From: Phycisphaeraceae bacterium
GTDB taxonomy: Bacteria; Planctomycetota; Phycisphaerae; Phycisphaerales; UBA1924
DNA: 64,000 bases
Direction: 5' to 3'
Assembly: GCA_019454185.1 (NCBI GenBank)
Contig: CP075368.1
Span: forward strand, 2,583,649 to 2,647,648
Shown piece after piece: positions 9,701-18,115 of the stretch. The position numbers and the translations under genes are program-made. The notes below the pieces were generated by a model. That model was given only the letters and a program-made list of their open reading frames with translations. It was not told where the DNA came from and searched no databases. Each line of letters begins with the position of its first letter. Positions within the stretch are counted from its first letter, which is position 1.

Positions 9701-9810
9701 AACGGGACCTCATAGCCGCCGCCCGCACATCCGATCCCATTCAACATGACCAGGATCGCAGACCGCTCTCACGCGCCCGCTCCGCGCCACACCCCCGCCG
9801 ACATCCGGTG

Positions 9811-9853
9811 AAAAAGAAAAACCCGGCACTCAGCCAGAGGCCAAGCGCCGGGT
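9811..9853 (-). terminator. Rho-independent terminator downstream of the uracil-DNA glycosylase gene
   Basis: On the minus strand ACCCGGC and GCCGGGT form a 7-bp GC-rich stem with a roughly 19-base loop, followed at once by TTTTCTTTTT. It lies about 165 bases past the stop codon of the glycosylase gene, and the T-tract gives the orientation. Confidence 0.75.
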
Positions 9854-10019
9854 CTCGTGGGGGTCTGGAGAAAGAGGACAATCGCCTCGCGTCGGGAACG
9901 TCAACCGCACCCGACAAAGGTCTCTTCGATCGGTTCCGGGCCGAGGTTCCGCCCATCTCTGAGGAAATCGCCCCTCAGATCGTTTTACGGATTTTCCCTT
10001 AATCGACTCGCTCGTCAGC

Positions 10020-10817
10020 TCACTGCCCCTCGCCACGCCGAGGCGTAAGCCCAAGCCGCTCCACGACCTTCAACAAATCGGACCACACCTTCGCGCGGTT
10101 CTCGGTCGTGTACGCACGCAGCAGATACGCGGGGTGATACGTCGGCATCACCGGCACCTCAAGCCCCGATGGTCTCCGGAACACCGACCACAACCCTCGC
10201 AAGCGCCCCATCGACTCCTCAGTCTCCAGGATCGTGCGCGTCGCAGGAAGCCCCAGCGTCACGATCACCTCCGGCGCAACGATCTCGATCTGCTCGAACA
10301 GATACGGTGCGCTCGCACGCGTCTCCTCCAGCGTCGGGGTCGCGTTGTTCGGAGGCCTCACCTTCAGCACGTTCGCGATGTAGACGCGCTCCCGCTCCAG
10401 TCCCATCGCCACGATCATCCGTTGCAACAAGTCACCGGCCCGCCCCACAAACGGACGCCCCGTCAGATCCTCCTGCTCACCCGGCGCCTCGCCGATGAAC
10501 ATCAGCCGCGCACACGGATCACCCTCGCCGAACACGATGTTCGTATAACTCGAAATGAACGGCGCATGCGGTGCATCCCGCTCGTACCGCGCCCTCAGAT
10601 CATCGAGCCGACGCTGCCGCTCCGCACCCGACCCACCCGACACACCCACCGGCGTGGGCTTCGGCTCGATCATCGCCCCACCACCCTGCGATGCAGGAAC
10701 AGGCGACCGATACGCCGGCACAAAGTCCACACCAAGCAAGGATGACGTCCGCGCGTGCTGCGCGACAACCCGGGCCAGCGCAGGATCCGCATCGCTCCGT
10801 GGGGCTCGTCCGCTCAT
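10020..10817 (-). CDS. Family 4 uracil-DNA glycosylase, lacking the four Fe-S cysteines
   Basis: Removes uracil from DNA in base excision repair. Family 4 motifs are clear: VFGEGDP, GEAPGEQEDLTGRPFVGRAGDLL in the active-site loop, KVRPPNNATPTLEE, VIVTLGLPA, and MPTYHPAYLLR with the catalytic-region His. Classical members hold a [4Fe-4S] cluster with four cysteines: a C-X2-C near the N-terminus, one in KCRPP, and one about 15 residues later. Here the N-terminal pair is replaced (DAPHAPF), KCRPP is KVRPP, and the last is Ala (ASAPYL). The fold core is intact. The ATG at 10817 was chosen to exclude 35 unlikely residues upstream. A terminator follows the gene. Confidence 0.92.
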   Translation of the reverse strand: MSGRAPRSDADPALARVVAQHARTSSLLGVDFVPAYRSPVPASQGGGAMIEPKPTPVGVSGGSGAERQRRLDDLRARYERDAPHAPFISSYTNIVFGEGDPCARLMFIGEAPGEQEDLTGRPFVGRAGDLLQRMIVAMGLERERVYIANVLKVRPPNNATPTLEETRASAPYLFEQIEIVAPEVIVTLGLPATRTILETEESMGRLRGLWSVFRRPSGLEVPVMPTYHPAYLLRAYTTENRAKVWSDLLKVVERLGLTPRRGEGQ

Positions 10818-10995
10818 GCTCGGACTGTACGGCAAGCAGCACCCGCCCAGCGACTTGAGCGATTCCGGAGGCCAGACATTCACCCCGAATGCCGATGAGA
10901 ACAGATCACACGACCCAGGCACCAGGTCGCCCTATGCTCCCGCGCCCGGCCAAGTCCCGCACGGACCGCCACTTCACGATCGGAGACCCCGTCCC

Positions 10996-11817
10996 ATGAT
11001 CGAGACCTCATCGCTCAACCGCTCCTGGCTGATCCGCATGGGGATCATCATCATCGTCTTCCTCGGCTTCGGTGTCTGGGGTTGGTACGACGCAACCATC
11101 GCCTATCCAGAACGAGGGATCAAGGCCGCCGAGTTCATGGAAAAAGAATACCTCGCCAAGGCCGACGACCAGGGCCGCCTCATGAACGCGAGCGTCCCTG
11201 AGCCCGTCCGCACCCACGCCGTCCTCCGCACCGGAGCAACCAACGAACTCGACGCGATCCTCTTCCGCTGGCTCGACGCCCTCAGCATCGTCGGACGCCT
11301 CTCCGAAGAGCACACCACCTTCGCCGATCCCGCCAAGCGGCTCTCGGAACTCCAGACCTCATGGGGCTCCAAGAAAAGCCCCAAGCCCCTCTCCGCGCTC
11401 GACATCCCTACGCAGTACCTCATCATGGTCACCTGCACCGTCATCGGGCTCCTCGTCCTCGTGATGGTCATCAAGGTCTCGCGCCTCAAGTACACCTTCG
11501 ACCCCGCAACCAACACGCTCACCCTCCCCGGCGGACACACCCTCACACCCGACGACCTCGCCGAGATCGACAAGCGCAAGTGGCACAAGTTCATCGTCTT
11601 CCTCAACTTCAAACCCCAGCACGCCACGCTCGGAGGAAAGTCCATCAAGGTCGATCTCCTCCGCCACGCCAAGGTCGAACAGTGGATCCTCGCCATGGAA
11701 GCCATCGCCTTCCCCGAATCCGCCAAGCCCGCGCCCACCACCGACGCCCCACTCTCCGCTGCAGCGGAAGCAGATCCAACAACCAAGCCGGACAACGAGC
11801 AGTCGCAGACCGCCTGA
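10996..11817 (+). CDS. Two-span membrane protein, hypothetical
   Basis: The 273-residue protein has a membrane helix at about residues 14-33 (GIIIIVFLGFGVWGW), an extracytoplasmic region of about 100 residues, a second helix near 138-160, and a cytoplasmic beta-rich C-terminal domain with FDPATNTLTLPGG, resembling a small PH-like fold. The tail after residue 250 is Ala/Thr/Pro-rich. No family name can be assigned. The ATG at 10996 directly precedes the natural basic-hydrophobic start; the longer frame upstream overlaps the divergent glycosylase gene. A DUF456 gene follows after 70 bases. Confidence 0.75.
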   Translation: MIETSSLNRSWLIRMGIIIIVFLGFGVWGWYDATIAYPERGIKAAEFMEKEYLAKADDQGRLMNASVPEPVRTHAVLRTGATNELDAILFRWLDALSIVGRLSEEHTTFADPAKRLSELQTSWGSKKSPKPLSALDIPTQYLIMVTCTVIGLLVLVMVIKVSRLKYTFDPATNTLTLPGGHTLTPDDLAEIDKRKWHKFIVFLNFKPQHATLGGKSIKVDLLRHAKVEQWILAMEAIAFPESAKPAPTTDAPLSAAAEADPTTKPDNEQSQTA

Positions 11818-11887
11818 AGCCCTCCCCCGGCGACAGTCCGCGACCCCCGATCCCAACAATGGCTCGATCGCACTCCGGAGTCCGCCC

Positions 11888-12397
11888 GTGTGGATGACGA
11901 TCGCCGCAGCTTCCACCTTCGCGCTGGTCGCCCTGCTCGGCGTCGCACTCACCGCCATCACCCTCCCCGGGCTCTGGCTCCCCATCGTCGGCGCAATCCT
12001 CTGGGAGATCTCCTTCCCGGATACCTTCTCATGGTGGACCATCGGCGCGTGCGCTCTCCTCTGCCTCGCAGGCGAAGCCGTTGAGTTCTTCGGAGCCGCG
12101 CACGGTGCCGCAAAGTCAGGTGGAGGCAGACCCGCCGCATGGGGCGCCACCATCGGCAGCATCATCGGCGCCATCCTCGGAAGCATCGTCCTCCCCATCA
12201 TCGGCACCATCATCGGGGCCGTCGGCGGCGCGGCCATCGGCGCGCTCTCCGCCGAACGCGGCATCGCCGAAAAAAATTGGCGACAGTCCCTCGCCAGCGC
12301 ATCCGGTGCCGCCAAGGGCAGAGCCCTCGCGCTCATCGTCAAGACGGCCATCGCCGGAGCCGTCGGCATCGCGATCCTCATCGACGCCGTGATCTGA
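11888..12397 (+). CDS. DUF456 family membrane protein
   Basis: The 169-residue protein consists largely of membrane helices: residues 5-30, 33-65, then a Gly/Ala/Ile-rich pair near 88-125 (repeated GAILGSIVLPIIGTIIGA pattern), and a last helix near 148-168. This glycine-zipper arrangement is typical of DUF456, small inner-membrane proteins of unknown function. GTG at 11888 is preferred, with GGAG 7 bases upstream; an ATG two codons later is an alternative. Codons end mainly in C, like other plus-strand genes left of 25 kb. Confidence 0.8.
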   Translation: MWMTIAAASTFALVALLGVALTAITLPGLWLPIVGAILWEISFPDTFSWWTIGACALLCLAGEAVEFFGAAHGAAKSGGGRPAAWGATIGSIIGAILGSIVLPIIGTIIGAVGGAAIGALSAERGIAEKNWRQSLASASGAAKGRALALIVKTAIAGAVGIAILIDAVI

Positions 12398-12518
12398 GCA
12401 ATTCCTTGACCCGACACCCCGCCCCACAGGCAACCCGGATCGCCGCGATCCGATATGCTCTCCCAACGCCGGGGCGGAGCCGCCGGCCGGACCGACCGAA
12501 GGAAGGGAGTACCGCTGG

Positions 12519-14003
12519 ATGCCAAAGGCACCGGTGAGCCAGACCAAGCAAGGCAAGAACGTCAAGGACGCCTCCGACACCGTCAACGGTGTCAAGAACT
12601 TCGTCCTCGACACGAACATCCTGCTCCACAACCCGAACGCCCTGTTCGTGTTCAAGGAGCATAACGTCATCATCCCCTTCACCGTCATCGAGGAACTCGA
12701 CAAGCTCAAACGCAAAGAAGACGACCTCGGACGCAACGCCCGCGAGACCATCCGCCACCTCGACCGGCTCCGCACACAGGGACGCCTCACCGACGGCGTC
12801 CGATGGGGCGAGCACAGCCCGCGCGTCGGCGCTGCCGCCTCCGTCAGCCCGGACGGACTCAACGGCACCATCCGCATCGACGTCGGCGACCACGAGCGAC
12901 CCGATGCCATCCGCGAAGAGATGCCCGACAACCGCATCATCGCGGTTGCCTACTCCCTTCAGAAGAGCGGCGTCCGCACCGTCTTCGTCTCCAAAGACCT
13001 CTCCGCGCGCATCAAGTCCGACGCACTCGGCATCACCACCGAAGACTTCGAGAACCAGAAGATCGACCTCGACCGCCTCTACACCGGCTTCATCACCATC
13101 GAGGTCGAGGACGAGCTCATCGACTCCCTCTACAAAGACCGCCTCCTCGCCGTCGATCGCCTCGCGCACGCGCTCACCTTCTCCGATCCCGAGCGGGGCT
13201 CCTACACACGCGAGATCACCGCCAACCAGTTCGCAGTCCTCAAAAGCAAAGACGACCCCGACCACACCGGCCTCTGCCGACGCCTCGCCGACACAGACCA
13301 CGTCATCCCCGTCACAGGTCCCCGCAAGCCCGTCTACGGCCTCATGGCCCGCAACGTGCAGCAGACCATGGCCTTCGACCTCCTGATGGACGACGAGATC
13401 CGCCTCGTCACGCTTCTCGGCGGCGCGGGCACCGGCAAGACCCTCCTCGCGATCGCCGCAGGCATGGCCAAGGTCTTCGCCGAGGAACGCTACGACAAGC
13501 TCCTCGTCGCCCGCCCCATCATGCCCATGGGACGCGACATCGGCTATCTCCCCGGCGACAAAGACGAGAAACTCACCGCCTGGATGCAGCCGATCTTCGA
13601 CAACCTCGAATACCTCCTCTCCACGCGCGGGGCCCAGCTCCAGACCCCCGACTCACACTCCAGCGAGCAACGCATCGAGAAACTCATCGCCGATGGACGC
13701 CTCGTCCTCGAACCCCTCACCTACATCCGCGGCCGCTCGATCCCGCACCAGTTCATGATCGTCGACGAGGCCCAGAACCTCACGCCCCACGAGGTCAAGA
13801 CCATCGTCAGCCGCGTCGGCGAAGGCACCAAGCTCGTCCTCACCGGCGACATCGGTCAGATCGACAACCCCTACCTCGACTCCTCATCCAACGGCCTCTC
13901 GTACACCGTCGAGAAAATGAAGGGGCTCGGCCTCGTCGGGCACGTCATGCTCGCCAAGAGCGAACGCTCCGAACTGGCCAGTCTCGCCGCGTCACGCCTC
14001 TGA
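12519..14003 (+). CDS. PhoH family protein: PIN domain plus PhoH ATPase (YlaK type)
   Basis: Two domains are visible in 494 residues. Residues 26-190 are a PIN-like nuclease domain, starting FVLDTNILLHNP with acidic residues at VIEELD and the later DNRIIAVA. Residues 275-490 are the PhoH P-loop ATPase with Walker A LLGGAGTGKTLLA, conserved RPIMPMGRDIGYLPGD, and Walker B FMIVDEAQN followed by LTGDIGQID. PIN-PhoH proteins are ATP-dependent RNA-processing enzymes (RNase/helicase activity shown for mycobacterial PhoH2). The length is normal. The gene appears monocistronic and converges with the toxin remnant at 14011. Confidence 0.93.
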   Translation: MPKAPVSQTKQGKNVKDASDTVNGVKNFVLDTNILLHNPNALFVFKEHNVIIPFTVIEELDKLKRKEDDLGRNARETIRHLDRLRTQGRLTDGVRWGEHSPRVGAAASVSPDGLNGTIRIDVGDHERPDAIREEMPDNRIIAVAYSLQKSGVRTVFVSKDLSARIKSDALGITTEDFENQKIDLDRLYTGFITIEVEDELIDSLYKDRLLAVDRLAHALTFSDPERGSYTREITANQFAVLKSKDDPDHTGLCRRLADTDHVIPVTGPRKPVYGLMARNVQQTMAFDLLMDDEIRLVTLLGGAGTGKTLLAIAAGMAKVFAEERYDKLLVARPIMPMGRDIGYLPGDKDEKLTAWMQPIFDNLEYLLSTRGAQLQTPDSHSSEQRIEKLIADGRLVLEPLTYIRGRSIPHQFMIVDEAQNLTPHEVKTIVSRVGEGTKLVLTGDIGQIDNPYLDSSSNGLSYTVEKMKGLGLVGHVMLAKSERSELASLAASRL

Positions 14004-14010
14004 GTCTCGC

Positions 14011-14140
14011 TCAGTCCGGCGGCTGGTACTCTCGGACCCTGCTCCCCTCGACGATCCAGAGCTTCCCGCTCGGGCTCGCACGCTCCAGATGGGCAACCAG
14101 CGTGCGCCCCGCGACCGATGTTCTCGTCAAGTTTGAACAT
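14011..14140 (-). pseudogene. DUF5615/PIN-like toxin remnant with internal deletion
   Basis: The gene starts at an ATG overlapping the stop codon of the DUF433 antitoxin gene (TGATG), the standard layout of this toxin-antitoxin class. The first eight residues, MFKLDENI, match the start of DUF5615 toxins, whose early Asp is catalytic. Immediately after, homology moves to the +1 frame, where VAGRTLVAHLERASPSGKLW and the rest of a 34-residue stretch read as the C-terminal end, stopping at 14011. About 70 residues between are missing. The simplest reading is one internal deletion that also shifted the frame, leaving no active toxin. Confidence 0.7.
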
Positions 14141-14388
14141 CACGCCGGCTTTCGTGTCGGGAGTTCCACATACCGCTCGCGGCTCATCTCAGCCCCATAC
14201 GCGATGCACGCAAGGATGTCATCCTCGACCAGTCCAGGGTACTCGCGAAGCAGATCCTCATGCGTCGAGCCGCTCGCCAACAGATCGAGCACCAGCGAAA
14301 CCCAGATCCGATGCCCGCGGACGCACGGCTTCCCGAAGCAGATGTTCGGATCGATCGATATGCGTGAGAGCAGTTCCTCGCGGTTCAT
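14140..14388 (-). CDS. DUF433 antitoxin-type protein
   Basis: An 82-residue protein with the full DUF433 pattern: the ISIDPNICFGKPCVRGHRIWV core, LLASGSTHEDLLREYPGLVEDDILACIAY, and a helix-turn-helix-like middle. DUF433 proteins are usually encoded directly upstream of a DUF5615 PIN-like toxin and are taken to be its antitoxin and repressor. Here the gene is intact while the partner at 14011-14140 is degenerate, so this is an orphan antitoxin. The ATG at 14388 fits the normal N-terminus MNREELLSRI. Confidence 0.88.
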   Translation of the reverse strand: MNREELLSRISIDPNICFGKPCVRGHRIWVSLVLDLLASGSTHEDLLREYPGLVEDDILACIAYGAEMSRERYVELPTRKPA

Positions 14389-14473
14389 ACCGTGATTCTA
14401 ACGGCTCATCGCCCGATCTTCACGGACAATTCCGCGGAGACAGAAGAGCTCCCGGCCATGCCGCGACCTCCCC

Positions 14474-15100
14474 TTACGGCAACCCGCTCGCGATCGCCGC
14501 GCTCACAAGCTGCTGCTGACGCTCGAAATACTCGCGATACCGCTCATCGGTCTCGACCAGCAACGCCCGCCGGATCCGCTCCAGCGTCGCCTCATCACGC
14601 ACCCGCACCATCTCCGCCGCACGCACCGCCCCCCGCAGCGACTCAAGCCGGTTCGGGTCACGCTCCAGCGACATCCCGTAGTAACGCAGCGCGTCGCTCG
14701 CCCAGCCGCTCCTCACATAACAGACCGCGATGTTCTCCAGCGGCCTCGGATCGGTCGGCGACAGATCCGCCGCGACCTTGAACGCGCTCACCGCGTCCGC
14801 GTAGTTCTGCTCCTGCATCAGCAGCACGCCGAGGTTGTTCCACGCCGCGGGCATCTCGCGCCACGAGGCGACCGCCTGCTTGTAGGTCTCGATCGCGCGC
14901 TCGGTCTCGCCCCGATCCGCCTGTCGCTGCGCATCACGCGCCAGTTGCAGGCCCCTCGACTGGTTCTGCGCCACCGCATCAGCCATCGCACCAGGGTCCT
15001 GCTTCTGAGTGGAAGCGCACCCCGGCAACCCGGCCCACGCACCCGCAGCCCCCGCCACGAAAACGCCCGCCCGAACCGCCTTGTTCAGCTTGCCTCTCAC
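14474..15100 (-). CDS. TPR-repeat lipoprotein at the end of the type II secretion operon
   Basis: The 208-residue product starts at a GTG overlapping the stop codon of the previous gene (GTGA). An N-terminal hydrophobic stretch ending AGLPGCAS is a lipobox, so the protein is probably lipid-anchored. Three tetratricopeptide repeats follow at about residues 60-165, including AWNNLGVLLMQEQNYADAVSAF and its neighbours. In type IV pilus systems PilF, a TPR lipoprotein, is the pilotin helping the secretin reach the outer membrane. Position in a T2SS operon makes a pilotin-like role plausible, but no secretin gene is present, so this is inference. Confidence 0.82.
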   Translation of the reverse strand: MRGKLNKAVRAGVFVAGAAGAWAGLPGCASTQKQDPGAMADAVAQNQSRGLQLARDAQRQADRGETERAIETYKQAVASWREMPAAWNNLGVLLMQEQNYADAVSAFKVAADLSPTDPRPLENIAVCYVRSGWASDALRYYGMSLERDPNRLESLRGAVRAAEMVRVRDEATLERIRRALLVETDERYREYFERQQQLVSAAIASGLP

Positions 15101-15684
15101 TGGCTCCGCTCCCACCTTGAAAGGGTCACACTCACATACCACGACTGCGGCTCAGGCCTGATCCGAAGCGACTGCACCTCGAGCCCCGGAATCCCGTCCA
15201 CGCTCCGCTGAAGCCACAGCATCACGTTCTCAAGATTCGGATCTCGGATCTCATACGGATACCGGTACATCGTCGCGCCTCCCTTCACCTCGCCCGGACC
15301 GCGCCGGTGGCTCAGCCCCTGCGCCAGACCCGACTCGCTCGCAAATCGCTCCAGACGCACCAGAACATCCGGCATCGGCGCGCCGAACCCGCTCGTCGGG
15401 TCCGCTGCGGCACGCTCATCCAGCACCGCCAGCTCGTTCGCCGTCGCGATCACCTTCTCCGCATCGCGCTGCTGACGCTTCAACCCGCGCACCGCCGCAG
15501 CACGATCGCTGATCCCGGAGCCCAGGTAGAAGAACGCGACCACCAGCACAAGCAGCGAGAAAAGCACCAGATGGCGAGGACGATTCAGACGCTCCGTCGC
15601 CGAAGCGGAAGACGCGATGGCGAACCGGTCATCGAGCGACACACGCGCCGTCGGATCGATCCGCGAAGGGCCTGGCGAACTCAT
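15097..15684 (-). CDS. GspM/PilO-like bitopic membrane protein
   Basis: The 195-residue protein has an N-terminal cytoplasmic segment of about 38 residues, one membrane helix (HLVLFSLLVLVVAFFYLG), a short coiled coil, and a C-terminal ferredoxin-like domain (YPYEIRDPNLENVMLWLQRSV region). This is the architecture of GspM and PilO, which pair with GspL or PilN in the inner-membrane platform. The ATG at 15684 overlaps the stop of the GspL-like gene by four bases (ATGA), and the next gene overlaps this stop the same way. Sequence similarity is weak, so the assignment rests on architecture and operon position. Confidence 0.78.
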   Translation of the reverse strand: MSSPGPSRIDPTARVSLDDRFAIASSASATERLNRPRHLVLFSLLVLVVAFFYLGSGISDRAAAVRGLKRQQRDAEKVIATANELAVLDERAAADPTSGFGAPMPDVLVRLERFASESGLAQGLSHRRGPGEVKGGATMYRYPYEIRDPNLENVMLWLQRSVDGIPGLEVQSLRIRPEPQSWYVSVTLSRWERSQ

Positions 15685-17324
15685 GAGCCACCCCCGGCCG
15701 ATGACGCACGCGCAGGCCACACCCCTGTCAGCGTGCAACGCACACGACGCTCGGACGGACCCTCGGTAATCGTCCGGATCTCCGCCTTCCACGAGATCGA
15801 AAGCCCGTCGATCTCGCGGCACGCCGCCTCGATCTCCTGCGCCATCGCCGTGTCCGGCACGAAGAACGTCACCCGCCCATTCGCAGGAGACAACTCGATG
15901 TCATCCAGCGTCAGCGTCGGAAGCGACAGCAGGAACGACAGACCATCCAGCTCGCTCAGGATCGGACGCGCCGGCTGGAACGCATCCGGAGGCATGCTCC
16001 GCCGACGCGCCCCGACGAGCTCCGTCTCCAACTCCGCCGCCATGAACGGACTCCCGGAGATCGCCGGCCTCACCCGCGCCACCGCCTCGCTCGCCGACGC
16101 CCGAACCCGACGCGTCGCGTCGCGAAGATCCGCCGCGCCCTCACGCACCCGCCAGCCCGCCGCGCCCACGCACGCAGCCAGAAGGAAGACCGCGCCCGCC
16201 GCCCATCGATACATCGAGCGGTGAGACCGCGACGGCCTCGCCCCGAGCGAAACCAACGCGCTCCGCGGGTCCATCGCGTCCGGCTCACGACCGTCCACAC
16301 GCTCCGCAACCCGACGCATCGTCGCGCCGATCGGATCGGCATCGACAGCAACATCCACCGTCGTTCCCGGCATCGCGCGCGTCAGCGCGTGACCGAACGC
16401 CGAAACCGTCTCCGACTCGGGCGTCACAACGATCGTCCGCGCGGGCGATGCGCCCGTCTGCACGCCCCATGAGAGAAACTCTGTCGCCAGACGCGACGCA
16501 TGCTCAGGAACCAGAATCGGAACAGCTCGATCGCCGTCGCTCACCGTCGGCACGAGCATCGAGCCCGCCGCAACCAGCAGCCCGCCCCGCGACCAGACCC
16601 AAAGCAAACGGCCCGAATCCCCGTCGACAAGGATCGTCGCCTGCGTCGCGACACTCTCCGAAACGACGCGATCTTCCGACGCACCCTCACGCTCGACCCG
16701 ACTCCAACCCGCGTCCCAGGCCAGCGCAGCCGCGTGCCAGATCGACATCGCCGTCTCAACCGTCACACCCAGGCGATCCAACTCGTCCGTCAGAAGGCGA
16801 ACAGACGCATCCGGCACCGCCATCACCGGCACGCGAACGCTCGCGGGCGATCCGTTCGGCACGCCCCCGCCCTTGATGCCCGCGAACGTGGAGCGACGAC
16901 GGACCCGCGCTGCCTCGGCGATCGGCTGCACCGAGACCTCGGCCCGATCACCCAGCACAGAGGCAAGCGTCGAGATCGCGCTCGGCTGCGATCCGTCCAA
17001 CTCGCCGCCCGAAGCAACACGCTGGCGGAGCACGGCCTCGACCACCGGCGTCTCGTAAGAGGGCGCGGCGATCCACGTGCACGCCGATGCGTCCGCGTCG
17101 ATGCACAGCACGTCCAGCGAGGACGACTTCGATCCGGCCAGGCGATCCCTGATCCATGATGCCAACTGCGTCGCCCTGCCCGCCGCCTCGGCCACGGTGT
17201 CCGCCCCGGGCACGCCCGGCGCGGGTGTCCACTCGTCATCCGCGCGGAAGCCGACAAGCCGGGCCCTTCTGACCCGGACTCCCCGATCCATCCGCTCGAC
17301 ATAGCACACACGCGGGCTGCTCAT
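15681..17324 (-). CDS. GspL-like type II secretion inner-membrane protein
   Basis: The 547-residue product has a large N-terminal cytoplasmic region with an actin-like (ASKHA) feel, one membrane helix near residues 378-395 (AAGAVFLLAACVGAAGW), a coiled-coil neck, and a C-terminal periplasmic ferredoxin-like domain. GspL links the secretion ATPase GspE to the pseudopilus in the periplasm and pairs with GspM, encoded next. Start: ATG at 17324 overlaps the preceding stop (TGATG), fixing the N-terminus as MSSPRVCYVERM. No gspE is present nearby, so the ATPase must be encoded elsewhere if the system works. Confidence 0.8.
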   Translation of the reverse strand: MSSPRVCYVERMDRGVRVRRARLVGFRADDEWTPAPGVPGADTVAEAAGRATQLASWIRDRLAGSKSSSLDVLCIDADASACTWIAAPSYETPVVEAVLRQRVASGGELDGSQPSAISTLASVLGDRAEVSVQPIAEAARVRRRSTFAGIKGGGVPNGSPASVRVPVMAVPDASVRLLTDELDRLGVTVETAMSIWHAAALAWDAGWSRVEREGASEDRVVSESVATQATILVDGDSGRLLWVWSRGGLLVAAGSMLVPTVSDGDRAVPILVPEHASRLATEFLSWGVQTGASPARTIVVTPESETVSAFGHALTRAMPGTTVDVAVDADPIGATMRRVAERVDGREPDAMDPRSALVSLGARPSRSHRSMYRWAAGAVFLLAACVGAAGWRVREGAADLRDATRRVRASASEAVARVRPAISGSPFMAAELETELVGARRRSMPPDAFQPARPILSELDGLSFLLSLPTLTLDDIELSPANGRVTFFVPDTAMAQEIEAACREIDGLSISWKAEIRTITEGPSERRVRCTLTGVWPARASSAGGGS

Positions 17325-18067
17325 CAATCCTCTCGCCACTGACGGCCGGGGTCATTCATGCGAAAGCCCTGTTGCCCGGGCGCCACGTTGATGGGTCGGG
17401 CCCGGTCTCGCCCCTGCATCCGGTTCTGACGCAGCGCGTTGATCGCGGCCTCACGCGACTGATGATCGCTTACGCTCATGTCCGACACCGGCGTCGGCGG
17501 AAGCAGCGGCACATCAATGCGGCTCACCGTCGACTGCTTGCGCTGCGAGCGATCAACGCGCCACCGCGTGCCGCCCCGCTCAACCTGCACATGGTCATCG
17601 CCGATCTCCGCGATGCTCACCCCATCGACTTCGCGCCCCGGCCACATGATGGCCTGACGCCCACCGATCCGCATCAACGCGAGCACTCGCCCCGGCTCGC
17701 GGATCAGCCCGAGGAACCCGACCTCGTCGTTCACCGTCACCGTTTCATGCTCATACGCCAGCTCACCAAAGTCCTCTGGTTCGACCTCGCGCGCAGTGAC
17801 GACCGGCTTCGGCGCGTTCGAGACGCTCGCGAGCCGCGTCGCGATGCCGCCGGCATCCACGCGTGCAGCAGCCCGCGCTATGGGCTGTGGATCCGCGGGA
17901 ACCGCGTCCGGCGTCGGCGTCGCCGACGGCTCTGAGAGACGCGTCCCCGCACCGGGCACGCCGAAGACCACGACCGCACCGCAGCAGAGTGCCATTGCAA
18001 TGGCAGCAAACCTTGCGCCATGTGCAAGGGCCTGCGCTCGTTCTCGATTGATCGCCGTCTGTCCCAT
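17324..18067 (-). CDS. GspC/PilP-like periplasmic protein of the secretion operon
   Basis: The 247-residue protein has a 20-residue basic start, one membrane helix (AAIAMALCCGAVVVFGVPGAG), a Pro/Ala-rich linker, and a small beta-rich region around residues 105-175 with FLGLIREPGRVLALMRIGG, resembling the homology-region domain of GspC or PilP. These proteins connect the inner-membrane platform with the secretin. The tail contains many Arg/Gln residues. Gene order between K and L agrees with a platform component. Family-level similarity is low and the name is tentative. Confidence 0.72.
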   Translation of the reverse strand: MGQTAINRERAQALAHGARFAAIAMALCCGAVVVFGVPGAGTRLSEPSATPTPDAVPADPQPIARAAARVDAGGIATRLASVSNAPKPVVTAREVEPEDFGELAYEHETVTVNDEVGFLGLIREPGRVLALMRIGGRQAIMWPGREVDGVSIAEIGDDHVQVERGGTRWRVDRSQRKQSTVSRIDVPLLPPTPVSDMSVSDHQSREAAINALRQNRMQGRDRARPINVAPGQQGFRMNDPGRQWRED

Positions 18068-18115
18068 GTCGTTCCGCCGTCCGTGTGAAGTCTGACACCA
18101 GTGTCGGTCCGATCC

